The position numbers and the translations under genes were made by a program. The notes beneath the pieces are model-generated. The model was given only the letters and a program-made list of their open reading frames with translations, had not been told where the DNA came from and searched no databases. Below, piece by piece: positions 1 to 8,852 of a stretch of DNA of 64,000 nucleotides. Positions within the stretch are counted from its first letter, which is position 1, and every line of letters begins with the position of its first letter. Source of the stretch: Pseudomonadota bacterium (GTDB lineage Bacteria; Pseudomonadota; Gammaproteobacteria; Xanthomonadales; Rhodanobacteraceae); contig JAKQJM010000057.1 in the NCBI GenBank assembly GCA_029561145.1, positions 1 to 64,000 on the forward strand, in the 5' to 3' direction.

Positions 1-35
1 TCGGTGGCCGCGTGGCCGGTCGGATGCCGGTGCAG

Positions 36-2825
36 TCAGTCCAGGCGAGCCTTCAACGCATCCAGTTGCACGCGGGCAGGATGGGTTGGCAGGAGTTCGA
101 GGCCGAGTGCGGATTCCGCCCGGCCTGCATCGCTGACGGCGCCGTCAGGGTCGGCATGACGCAGGCGCCATTGCGCGCGCGCCAGCGTGACCTCGCCATA
201 GGCGAAGTGCCGGGTCAGAGCCAGGCGTTCGCACAGGGCGACGGCATGGTCGAGCAGGACGCCACCCTCGGCGTCGCGTCCTTGCGCGCGTCGCAGGTCG
301 GCGGCAACCGCGTAGCCGCGCGCGCCTTCCGAACACCCGAGTTGCTCGACGCTTTCGAGGCCGCGCGCGACCAGCGGTTCGGCAGTGGCGACGTTGCCTG
401 CTTCGAGCCTGATCCGTGCCTCGAGGAAATCGATGCGCGCCGGCGCCATGACCTGCGTGTCGCTGCGCGATGCCTGCCATCGACGGAATGCATCGATGTG
501 CGCCTGAGCCGCGGTCCGATCACCCCTGGCCAGCGCCACCCGCGCGAGGAGCAGATCCGGCTCGTGGCCTACCGCCGTGTCGGCGGCAATGTTGCGCCCG
601 ATGCGCTGTGCGGTCAGCGCGGTTTCGAGTGCGCCGTCGAGATCACCGCGGTTGCGCAACAGGTTGCTCAGGTTGATCCAGGTGTTGAGTCCGCTGCCCG
701 CTTCATCAACGCCGGTCACGTGGTCGGCCGCGAGTTTGCTCCGCAACAACGGCTCGGCTTCGCGCAGCTTGCCGACGCGGATCAGCAGGTTGGCGAGATT
801 GTTCCTGGACTGGCCGAGGGCAGGATGGTCGGCACCGAAAACGCGCGTGAGGATGTCTAGGCTTTCGCGCGAAACGGCTTCGGATTCGTCGGTCTTCTGC
901 AGGTGGGTCAGGCACAGCGAAAGGCCGGACAAGGCGCCGGCGGTTTCCATGTGGTTGTCGCCGTAAACCTCGCGCGCGAGCACCACCGATTTGCGCAGCA
1001 GGGGTTCGCCGCGTTCGCAATCGTCCGCCCGCCATAGCGCGATGCCGAAGCCATTGTTGGTTTGCGCGAGCAATGCGGTTGGCGCATCTGCGTGCGCTTC
1101 CTCGATAGCAAGCGCGCGCGCGTAGTCGGCGACGCCTTCGGTTTCCTGGCCGTTGGCGGCGCGTTGCTCGCCGCGTGCGACCAGGGTGCGCGCTACATCG
1201 AGTCCATCCGGATCACGCGCGGTCTGCAGGGCGAGTGCGGCATCGAAGTCGGCCATTGCCTCGGCAGACCTGCCGAGTCGGCCACGCAGTTCGCCGCGAC
1301 GCGACAGTGCGTTGGCATAGGCTTCGTCGTTGCGCGGCGACTGCTTCTGCAACAGGTCGACCGCTTCGTCGACCAGTTCGAGGGCGCGATCCTCGCGTTG
1401 CAGGGCGAGATGGATGTCACCGAGCACGGTCAGCATCTCGACCCGCGTTTCGGGTGATTGCGATCCTTCGGCCAATGCGGCACTGCGGCCGCGCTCGAGC
1501 AGGGTTGCGGTGTCGGGCAACTGGTCGGGAGGCAGGCCTGCACCCCCTGCCTCGAACACCGAGACGACGAAGTCACGCACGGCCTCCGCGCGCGCGAGCG
1601 CGGCCTTTGCACGATCCGCTTCCCGCGTCGCGCGCGCCTCCTCGCTGCGGGCGGCGTGCGCCTGCCAAAGCGCAACACCCGCGCTGACCAGAATCGCGAC
1701 AAGGAAAAGTGCGGTGGTCATCACGCTGCCGCGATGGCGCCGTACGAACTTGCGCGCCGCATAGAGTGTCGACGGAGGATGCGCCTGCACGGGGCGGGCC
1801 GACTGGAAACGCACGATGTCATCGTGCAGTTCCGCCGCATCGCGATAACGGCGTTGCGGATCGCTGTCGCACGCCTTGGTCGCGATCCAGACCAGTTCCA
1901 CCGGCAGGGTGAAGCGGGTAGGCAGGGGTTGCGTCTGCACGCCGCCAGGATCGGGTCGCGGAGTCTGGCCGGTCATCAACTGGCGCAGGATCACGCCGAG
2001 CGCGTAGACGTCGGTGGCCAGGGTGATCGGCCCGTTGCTGATCTGCTCGGGCGCGCCGTAGCCCGGTGTCATCATCGGCACCGCCGTGCGATCCGGGCTG
2101 TCCTCCTCGTCGAGCAGGCGAGCAATGCCGAAGTCGAGCACTTTCACCGAGCCGTCCATGGTCACGAGCACGTTGGCGGGCTTGAGATCGCGATGCACGA
2201 TCAGTGCGCGGTGTGCGCTCGACACGATCGCGCACAGGCGGCCGAACAGGACCAGGCGTTTCTCCAGGTCGGGCGCGCGGTGTTCGCACCACGCGTCGAT
2301 AGGCTCGCCATCGACCCGTTCCATGATCAGGTACGGCACGCCTTCGGCACTGACCCCGCCGTCGATCAGGCGCGCGATACCGGGATCGTCGAGACGCACC
2401 AGGATGTCGCGTTCGCGGCGGAAGCGACGGTACTCATGCGGATCGTGGATGCCACGGCGCAACAATTTCACGGCGACGGTTTGCGCGAAATCGCCTTCGA
2501 TCCGCTCGCCCTCGTACACCGTGCCCTGGCCGCCGCTGCCGATCAGCTTCTTCAGTTGAAAGGCGCCGTAGCGCATGCCGAGCAGCCGGGCAGGATTGAA
2601 GTCCTCGTCGCGCTTGTCCATGTTGCCGATCAGGTCGACCACGTCATGGCTCAGCAGCGCGCCCACGTTGGCGTCGGCGGCAAGCATGAGTCCGAGCTCG
2701 ATGCGCGTGGTGCTGTCGAGGTCCTCGCCGTCGAACCAGGTCTCGCGTTCGTCGGGGCTCATGTCCGCACAGCGCTCGAACAGGGCGCGCAGGCGGGTGT
2801 AGGAATCTTGATTGAAGGACTTCAT
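36..2825 (-). CDS. Ser/Thr protein kinase with C-terminal TPR repeats (module A)
   Basis: GSGGQGTVYEG, VAVKLL, HRDLKPANVLV and DFGIARLL kinase motifs; KFVRRHR then a TM segment (MTTALFLVAILVSAGVALWQA); TPR-like C-terminal half. Confidence 0.93.
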   Translation of the reverse strand: MKSFNQDSYTRLRALFERCADMSPDERETWFDGEDLDSTTRIELGLMLAADANVGALLSHDVVDLIGNMDKRDEDFNPARLLGMRYGAFQLKKLIGSGGQGTVYEGERIEGDFAQTVAVKLLRRGIHDPHEYRRFRRERDILVRLDDPGIARLIDGGVSAEGVPYLIMERVDGEPIDAWCEHRAPDLEKRLVLFGRLCAIVSSAHRALIVHRDLKPANVLVTMDGSVKVLDFGIARLLDEEDSPDRTAVPMMTPGYGAPEQISNGPITLATDVYALGVILRQLMTGQTPRPDPGGVQTQPLPTRFTLPVELVWIATKACDSDPQRRYRDAAELHDDIVRFQSARPVQAHPPSTLYAARKFVRRHRGSVMTTALFLVAILVSAGVALWQAHAARSEEARATREADRAKAALARAEAVRDFVVSVFEAGGAGLPPDQLPDTATLLERGRSAALAEGSQSPETRVEMLTVLGDIHLALQREDRALELVDEAVDLLQKQSPRNDEAYANALSRRGELRGRLGRSAEAMADFDAALALQTARDPDGLDVARTLVARGEQRAANGQETEGVADYARALAIEEAHADAPTALLAQTNNGFGIALWRADDCERGEPLLRKSVVLAREVYGDNHMETAGALSGLSLCLTHLQKTDESEAVSRESLDILTRVFGADHPALGQSRNNLANLLIRVGKLREAEPLLRSKLAADHVTGVDEAGSGLNTWINLSNLLRNRGDLDGALETALTAQRIGRNIAADTAVGHEPDLLLARVALARGDRTAAQAHIDAFRRWQASRSDTQVMAPARIDFLEARIRLEAGNVATAEPLVARGLESVEQLGCSEGARGYAVAADLRRAQGRDAEGGVLLDHAVALCERLALTRHFAYGEVTLARAQWRLRHADPDGAVSDAGRAESALGLELLPTHPARVQLDALKARLD

Positions 2826-2867
2826 GGCCCTACTCGACGCGGAAGCGGGTCGAACACCGACACGACC

Positions 2868-3410
2868 TCATCCTTCGAGTTCGCTCTGCAGCCAGGCGCG
2901 CGCAACACGCCAGTCGCGGTTCACGGTGCGATCGGACACGCCCAGCAGCTCCGCTATCCGCTCCAGTCCGAGGCCGGCAAAGAAATGCAGTTCGACGATG
3001 TTCGCCGCACGCGGATCGAGTCGGGCGAGGCGCGAGAGTGCCGAATCGAGCTCGATCGCCTGGCTGGCATCGACGCGCACGCCATCGATCGCTTCGGAAT
3101 CCAGCGCCGTGCGCTGAAGATCGCCGCCATGCTTGGGACGCAGGTAGCGACGTGCGTGGTCGATCAGCAGGTTGCGCATGGCACGCGCCGCGTAGCCGAA
3201 ATAATCCTGCACGGCGACCGCACTCTCGCGCTTGCAGATGTCGAGATACACCTCATGCACGAGCGCGGTCGTGTTGAACGTGTTGCTGGCATCAACGCGG
3301 CGTCGCTCGCGATGCGCGACGCGACGCAGGCGCTGATAGACCTCCTCGAATCCTGGCTCCTGCAAGTGTTCCGGCGCGGCTTCATCCACGGCACGTTCCT
3401 CCCGGCGCAA
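2868..3410 (-). CDS. ECF-type RNA polymerase sigma factor, TIGR02999-like (module A)
   Basis: NTTALVHEVYL sigma2 motif; VELHFFAGLGLERIAELLGVSDRTVNRDWRVARAWL sigma4 motif. True start may be GTG near 3389, preceded by GGGAGG. Confidence 0.9.
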   Translation of the reverse strand: MRREERAVDEAAPEHLQEPGFEEVYQRLRRVAHRERRRVDASNTFNTTALVHEVYLDICKRESAVAVQDYFGYAARAMRNLLIDHARRYLRPKHGGDLQRTALDSEAIDGVRVDASQAIELDSALSRLARLDPRAANIVELHFFAGLGLERIAELLGVSDRTVNRDWRVARAWLQSELEG

Positions 3411-3476
3411 CTGTACCGTGTTCGCGGCGGAAAGCGCGCCGTGTCTTCAGGCTCGCGCGGCCGTCGATCGTGCGCA

Positions 3477-3504
3477 TGTCGGTACTGGCCGCGCATCCGC
3501 GTCC
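3477..3504 (+). promoter_or_regulatory. Putative ECF-type promoter TGTCGGT-N16-CGTCC upstream of beta-helix gene 1
   Basis: TGTCGGT at 3477-3483, 16-nt spacer, CGTCC at 3500-3504; the same motif and spacing upstream of two paralogs. Confidence 0.45.
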
Positions 3505-3534
3505 TTGGGCTCGAACCTGCCAACGAGACCCGCC

Positions 3535-6500
3535 ATGCGCCGCCTTTCCGTTTTCCTGATTGCCGCAACTGCCTGTTTCGCTACACCGGCCTTTGCCAAC
3601 ATCTACACCGTAGGCAGCGGTGCCGGATGTACTCACGCCACGATACAGGCCGCGATCGACGCCGCCGATGCCGCGAGCAGCAATGTGGCCGATGAAATCC
3701 GGCTCAGCGGCGGGTCCTTCGTCAACCAGCAGTTGACCGTGCAGATCGAGGCCGCGCACGGTGCGCTCACCCTGGTCGGGGGGTTCGCGACCTGTGCCAG
3801 CGCGACCCCGACAGCGGGCGCACGTGCGGTGATTTCCGGTCAGAGCCCGGTGACCAGCAATCCCGTGATGCGCGTGGCGGACACGGCCGACCTGACCTTG
3901 CGCAACCTCGAAATCCGCCAGGGCAACGGTGGCGGCGGACTCGCGCTCGAGACCGGAGGTGGCACGGCAACGAGCTGGATCACCTTGATCGATACCTTCG
4001 TCGTCAACAACCTCGGAACCCAGGGTGGCGGAGTCCGCGTGGCCAACTTCAATCCCGCGACGCCGCCCGATCGCTTGCGTGTGGATCTGCTCGGCACCAC
4101 CAAGGTGGCCTACAACTTCGGCCAGGTGCGTGGTGGCGGGATGTACTGCCTCAACGCCAGGCTGAATGTCGAAGAAAACGCCGTGATCCGCGAAAACACG
4201 GCGGGCGTTGCGGGCTTTGCCGGAAATCTCGATGGCGGTGGCATCTATGCCGACAACTGTCATCTCAATATCACTTCGCAGGGCGACCCCGGCACAGGTG
4301 CGTTGTATTTCAATACCGCGGCGATGGCCGGCCGCGGCGGCGGACTCTACATTACCGGGTCGCAGGCGCAGGCCGACTTCTACCCGGTGGCCTCAGGCAT
4401 GTCGTTGCTCGTCTCTTTGAATCGGGCACGCGAAGGCGGCGGCATCGCGGCGGCCGGCGGCGCACAGGTACGGATGTTTGGCGAAACCGTACTGATCGAC
4501 AACATGGCCGATGTGCGCGGAGGAGCGCTGTGGGTCGCGCCGGGCGGGGCGGCCGGCGTGGATACGCGCGTGCTCGTGCAAAGCGCGATCGTCGGTGCGC
4601 CCGAAGACGCCGTGGCCTGCATCGTGCCCGAACTCTGCGCGCAGATCGTTCTCAATCGAGCCGAGGAGACCAGCGGCAATCCCGCTCCGGGTGCAGTGCT
4701 GGCGGTGGCCGATGGTTCGCCTGGAACCGCGCACGTGCAGTTGCGCGGTGCGCGCATCACCGCGAACGAGGGTTACAGCCTGATCACGCAGGGACTCGCG
4801 GACAGCCAGGTGGTGCTCGACGGCAGCCTGGTTGCCGACAACCTCATCGGCGGCGGCTTCGGTGCCTTCAGCGCCATCGGCACCGACAATGCGCTGGTCG
4901 TATCGGCAAGCACGATCACGGACAACATCTACACCGGGACCGGCTCGACAATATTTGGTACGCCGGTGACCTGCGATCCGCTCGATGACGAGGTCGGCAT
5001 CCATCTGCGCCGCAGCATCATCTGGGAGCCGGGCCACAGCCTGTTGTTCACCCTGTTCGATCCGCCGCAGGCCAGCTGTTTCACCCACCTGATCGCCAAT
5101 GATTTCGGCTGGTTGGGCGCTGCACCTGATCGCGTCGTTGCCGACCCGGCATTCGAGAACGCGGCCGCCGGGATCTACCGGCCCGGAGCAACTTCGCCCG
5201 CGCTCGACTTCGCACCGGCACATGCCACCGATGCCACGCTCGACCAGGGCGCCCGCGTGATCAACCTGCCCACCATCGCCGATCGCCTTGGTCCTCAGGA
5301 TCTCGGCGCCTATGAGCGTACTTTCTCGCCCACCGTGACCGCCAGCGTGGCAACCAGTGGCGGCACCGCCAACCCGGGCACGCAAAGCGTGCTGTTCGGC
5401 GGAGCGGCGCATGTCTCGGTGATTCCGAGCGGCAACTGGCACGCGGTCAGCTTGCCGGGGGGGAATTGCCCGCAAGGTACATGGGACCAGCACATCTACA
5501 CGACGGGTCCGATCACGGCCGATTGCGGCGTCGTGTTCTCGTTCATCCACGAGACCAGCATCGCGCTGAGCGCCAGCGCCAACCCGAGCGTGTACGGCCA
5601 GAACGTGACGTTTACCGCTACCCTGGTGGGAGCGGTCACACCCATCGGCAGCGTCACGTTTCGTGATGGCCCGAACGTATTGGGCAGCGTACCGATCAGT
5701 GGCATCGCCGCCAGCTTCTCGACCAGCACGCTGGAGCCGGGGACGCACGCGATCACCGCGCAATACGCGGGCGATGCACTCAACACGCCAGCCACCTCGG
5801 CGGTGCTCGATCCGATCGTCAACCGTGCTGCCACGGCCACGACGATTGCGCCGATTTCCACCATTCGCTTTGGCCAGAGCGCGACCGTCACGGCGACGGT
5901 CGCGGCGGCTCCGCCTGGCAACGGCACGCCAGGCGGCACGATCACGGTGGCCAGCGGCCCGGCCAGTTGCACGATCACCTTGCCGGCGACGAGCTGTGCG
6001 CTGACACCGACTGAATCCAGCGGCAGCTTGAGCGTGACCGCCAGCTATTCAGGCGACGCGCGATTCCAGGCCAGCAGCGGCACGCAAGGTCTGCAGGTGA
6101 TTGCGCAGTATCTCGGAGGCACGCTGAGTGGAGTCACCGCGTCAGGACTGGTGTTGCGGCTCGGCATCAACGGCGAGCCCGCCCAGATCAGCGCGATAGC
6201 AGTCGGCGCGACCAGCTTCGCGTTCCCCGCTGCGGTTCCGCTCGGTGCGAACTACGTCGTGACGGTGATGGCCCACCCTGCCGGATTGTTCTGCGAAGTC
6301 GGCAACGGCAGTGGCGTCATGCCAGCCGACGATGTCGGCAACGTCGCGATCGCCTGTTCGAATGGGCCGCACGCGGTGATTTCAGTAGCACTCGATGATG
6401 GAATCATCCACGCCCGCTACGGGCAGACCCTGAGCTACACGGCAACCCTGCGCAACGTCGGCAATGCGGCGACCAGCAGTGTCCCCGTGGCCGGTACCGC

Positions 6501-6765
6501 CAATGCCGCGCTCAATGCCGCGACCCTGGCCTGGACTTGCGTCGCGCAAGCCGGCGCGAGTTGCGGAGGTGGCGGAAGCGGTGCGCTCAACGACAGCGTG
6601 AACCTGCCGGTCGGCGGACAGGTGACCTACACGATCAGCGTGCCGGTGCGCACGACCACGGCGGAAAGCGTGGCCCTTTTCCGGATCAACGCCAACGACG
6701 ACGAGGCGAGCGCCAGTGACGCCGACATCCTCGTTCTGTTTCGCAATGGATTCGATCCGAACTGA
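3535..6765 (+). CDS. Secreted choice-of-anchor Q/right-handed beta-helix-like protein with Ig-like repeats
   Basis: Signal peptide MRRLSVFLIAATACFATPAFA; IYTVGSGAGCTHATIQAA; repeated GGG beta-helix coils; DLGAYE; Ig-like repeats; tail ADILVLFRNGFDPN. The 3418 start in the track is upstream of the likely start. Confidence 0.85.
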   Translation: MRRLSVFLIAATACFATPAFANIYTVGSGAGCTHATIQAAIDAADAASSNVADEIRLSGGSFVNQQLTVQIEAAHGALTLVGGFATCASATPTAGARAVISGQSPVTSNPVMRVADTADLTLRNLEIRQGNGGGGLALETGGGTATSWITLIDTFVVNNLGTQGGGVRVANFNPATPPDRLRVDLLGTTKVAYNFGQVRGGGMYCLNARLNVEENAVIRENTAGVAGFAGNLDGGGIYADNCHLNITSQGDPGTGALYFNTAAMAGRGGGLYITGSQAQADFYPVASGMSLLVSLNRAREGGGIAAAGGAQVRMFGETVLIDNMADVRGGALWVAPGGAAGVDTRVLVQSAIVGAPEDAVACIVPELCAQIVLNRAEETSGNPAPGAVLAVADGSPGTAHVQLRGARITANEGYSLITQGLADSQVVLDGSLVADNLIGGGFGAFSAIGTDNALVVSASTITDNIYTGTGSTIFGTPVTCDPLDDEVGIHLRRSIIWEPGHSLLFTLFDPPQASCFTHLIANDFGWLGAAPDRVVADPAFENAAAGIYRPGATSPALDFAPAHATDATLDQGARVINLPTIADRLGPQDLGAYERTFSPTVTASVATSGGTANPGTQSVLFGGAAHVSVIPSGNWHAVSLPGGNCPQGTWDQHIYTTGPITADCGVVFSFIHETSIALSASANPSVYGQNVTFTATLVGAVTPIGSVTFRDGPNVLGSVPISGIAASFSTSTLEPGTHAITAQYAGDALNTPATSAVLDPIVNRAATATTIAPISTIRFGQSATVTATVAAAPPGNGTPGGTITVASGPASCTITLPATSCALTPTESSGSLSVTASYSGDARFQASSGTQGLQVIAQYLGGTLSGVTASGLVLRLGINGEPAQISAIAVGATSFAFPAAVPLGANYVVTVMAHPAGLFCEVGNGSGVMPADDVGNVAIACSNGPHAVISVALDDGIIHARYGQTLSYTATLRNVGNAATSSVPVAGTANAALNAATLAWTCVAQAGASCGGGGSGALNDSVNLPVGGQVTYTISVPVRTTTAESVALFRINANDDEASASDADILVLFRNGFDPN

Positions 6766-6788
6766 GCGCGTGCCGCGACATTGCGCGC

Positions 6789-6816
6789 TGTCGGTGTTTG
6801 CGGTCCGGGCGCGTCC
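6789..6816 (+). promoter_or_regulatory. Putative ECF-type promoter TGTCGGT-N16-CGTCC upstream of beta-helix gene 2
   Basis: TGTCGGT at 6789-6795, 16-nt spacer, CGTCC at 6812-6816. Confidence 0.45.
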
Positions 6817-6850
6817 TTGTCGGCAGGAAACATCAAACGAGGGCAGCAAC

Positions 6851-8620
6851 ATGATTCGCTTCGCTTCCACGATTGTGGCGCTCGCCGGCCTGCTGTCGGC
6901 CGCGCCGGCGGCTGCGGCCATCTACCGGGTCGGCATCGGCGCGGGTTGCACGCATGCATCGATCCAGGGGGCCGTCGGCGCGGCTTTTTCCAGTGCCGAG
7001 GCCGATGTGATACGCATCAGCCAGACCCAGAGCTACACCCAGCAATCGATCCTGATCGATCAGGTGCAAGGCGCGCTCGTGCTCGCTGGCGGCTTTGCCA
7101 CCTGCCAGAGCAATGCGCCCACGCCCGGCGCGCGCACACAGTTGAACGGCAACGGCAATCTTTCGGTCGTGCGCATCAACGAGACCCGCACGGTCGAGCT
7201 GGATGACCTTGATATCCAGGGTGGCCGAGGCACCGGTAGCGGCGGCGGTGTTTACGTGACTGGAAGCGACGGCGCCGTACTGGCGCTCGGCAACACCCTG
7301 GTGCGCAGCAACCAGGGCGCTTCCGGTGGTGGCATCGCGGTGTTCAATACCGATGCCGACAGCGGGGTTGGCGCGATGCAATTGCTGCTGTTCGGCAGCT
7401 CGGCGGCTCTGAACAATTCGGCCATCATCGGCGGCGGCATCCAGTGCAGCGGCGCAACGGTCATGTTGTTCGATCAATCGCACGTTTCGTTCAATGCGAG
7501 CAGCGACAACGGCGGTGGCATTCATGCGCAGAATTGCCGGGTGGAACTGCGCTCGAGCGGCGTCAATGGCATCGTCCTGCTGTCGAACACCGCGAGCGGC
7601 AACGGCGGCGGGATGTATCTGGGCGGTGCGCGCAGCCAGGGCGATATCTACACGATCGATCCGTACAAGCCGGCGCGGATCTACAACAACAGCGCGCGCC
7701 AGGGCGGAGCTCTTGCCGTGGCCGACGATGCGCAACTGCGCCTGTTCGAAACCAGCATCGAGGAGAACACGGCCAGCGCAGGCGGGGGCGCCATCCTGCT
7801 GCAGCCTGGCGCGCACGCGACCGGTGATACGCGATTCCTGATGCAGGGAACGATCGCCGGTGCGCCCGCCGCCGCGGTCGAGTGCGCCGATCCCGAGGCC
7901 TGCAACAGGGTCTACGGCAATCGCGCGATGAATGGCAGTACGCCGCAACCAGGCAGCGCGATTCTCGTCGACGCAGCTGCGTCGACTTCCGCGCACGCGA
8001 CCTTTCGCGGCACGCGTCTGGAAATGAACAATGGCGAGACCTTGAGCCGGCATCTCGATGCACGTGGCCAGGTGTCGTTTGACGGTGCCCTGCTGGTCAG
8101 GAACATCGCGTCGGGTGTCCTGCTTGACGCCCGGGGTGCGGCGAACTCGCTGGTGGTCTCGGCCAGCACGATTGCGTGGAACAACATGATGTCCAACGGG
8201 CGGGGCGTGATCGCCGGCAGTGGCAGCTGCGACATCGACAACGACTATCTCGGCACGCACCTCTATCGCAGCATCATCTGGCAGGAGACGCACCCCTTGC
8301 TGGAGGCCATTGGTGGCATCCAGCCGGTGTGCTTCCGCTACCTGATCGGCAATGATTTCAGCGGCTTCCCGGCTTCAAGCGATCGCCTCGTCGCCAATCC
8401 GTCGCTGGCCAACCCGGTCGGCGCAAACTTCGAGCTCGCGCTGGATTCCCCGGCCCTGGATTTCGCGCCGGCGCAACCCATCAACTCGACGCGCAACGGC
8501 GGGCCGCGCGTGTTCGACATGGACGATCACGCCAATCGGCTCGGGCCACAGGACCTGGGTGCGTACGAATACGTCACCGACCTCATATTCGCGTCGGGTT
8601 TCGGTGCGGAGGACGAATGA
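6851..8620 (+). CDS. Secreted choice-of-anchor Q/right-handed beta-helix-like protein (tandem paralog 2)
   Basis: Signal peptide MIRFASTIVALAGLLSAAPAAAA; IYRVGIGAGCTHASIQGA; LGPQDLGAYEY; tail TDLIFASGFGAEDE. Confidence 0.87.
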   Translation: MIRFASTIVALAGLLSAAPAAAAIYRVGIGAGCTHASIQGAVGAAFSSAEADVIRISQTQSYTQQSILIDQVQGALVLAGGFATCQSNAPTPGARTQLNGNGNLSVVRINETRTVELDDLDIQGGRGTGSGGGVYVTGSDGAVLALGNTLVRSNQGASGGGIAVFNTDADSGVGAMQLLLFGSSAALNNSAIIGGGIQCSGATVMLFDQSHVSFNASSDNGGGIHAQNCRVELRSSGVNGIVLLSNTASGNGGGMYLGGARSQGDIYTIDPYKPARIYNNSARQGGALAVADDAQLRLFETSIEENTASAGGGAILLQPGAHATGDTRFLMQGTIAGAPAAAVECADPEACNRVYGNRAMNGSTPQPGSAILVDAAASTSAHATFRGTRLEMNNGETLSRHLDARGQVSFDGALLVRNIASGVLLDARGAANSLVVSASTIAWNNMMSNGRGVIAGSGSCDIDNDYLGTHLYRSIIWQETHPLLEAIGGIQPVCFRYLIGNDFSGFPASSDRLVANPSLANPVGANFELALDSPALDFAPAQPINSTRNGGPRVFDMDDHANRLGPQDLGAYEYVTDLIFASGFGAEDE

Positions 8621-8790
8621 CGCACGAACACGCGCGGGCCAGGCCCTGGATCCGATCGGGCGTGTCGTGTGCGTCGAGTCGAAGTCGGCGCAAGTCGCTG
8701 CCGTCATCCAGAGTCGATTCTTCGCGCCTCGATGCCGGCGTGCGCCGTCGCGCCTTCGGCGCATCACGCCGCTGGTTTCTCGCACGCGGA

Positions 8791-8818
8791 TGTCGGTAGG
8801 ACCGACCCAAGCGCGTCC
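8791..8818 (+). promoter_or_regulatory. Putative ECF-type promoter TGTCGGT-N16-CGTCC upstream of beta-helix gene 3
   Basis: TGTCGGT at 8791-8797, 16-nt spacer, CGTCC at 8814-8818. Confidence 0.45.
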
Positions 8819-8852
8819 TTGTGGGCAGGGAACATCAAACGAGGACGGAAAC

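Noticed and set aside
1458-3695. 745-aa plus-strand ORF
   Set aside because: Shadow ORF antisense to kinase A and sigma A; composition is Arg/His/Gln-rich with no recognisable domain; a consequence of high GC third positions.
8621-8780. Hairpins (cgccgtcgcgccttcggcgc) between beta-helix genes 2 and 3 as a terminator
   Set aside because: No T-run and weak stem; not distinguishable from high-GC background.
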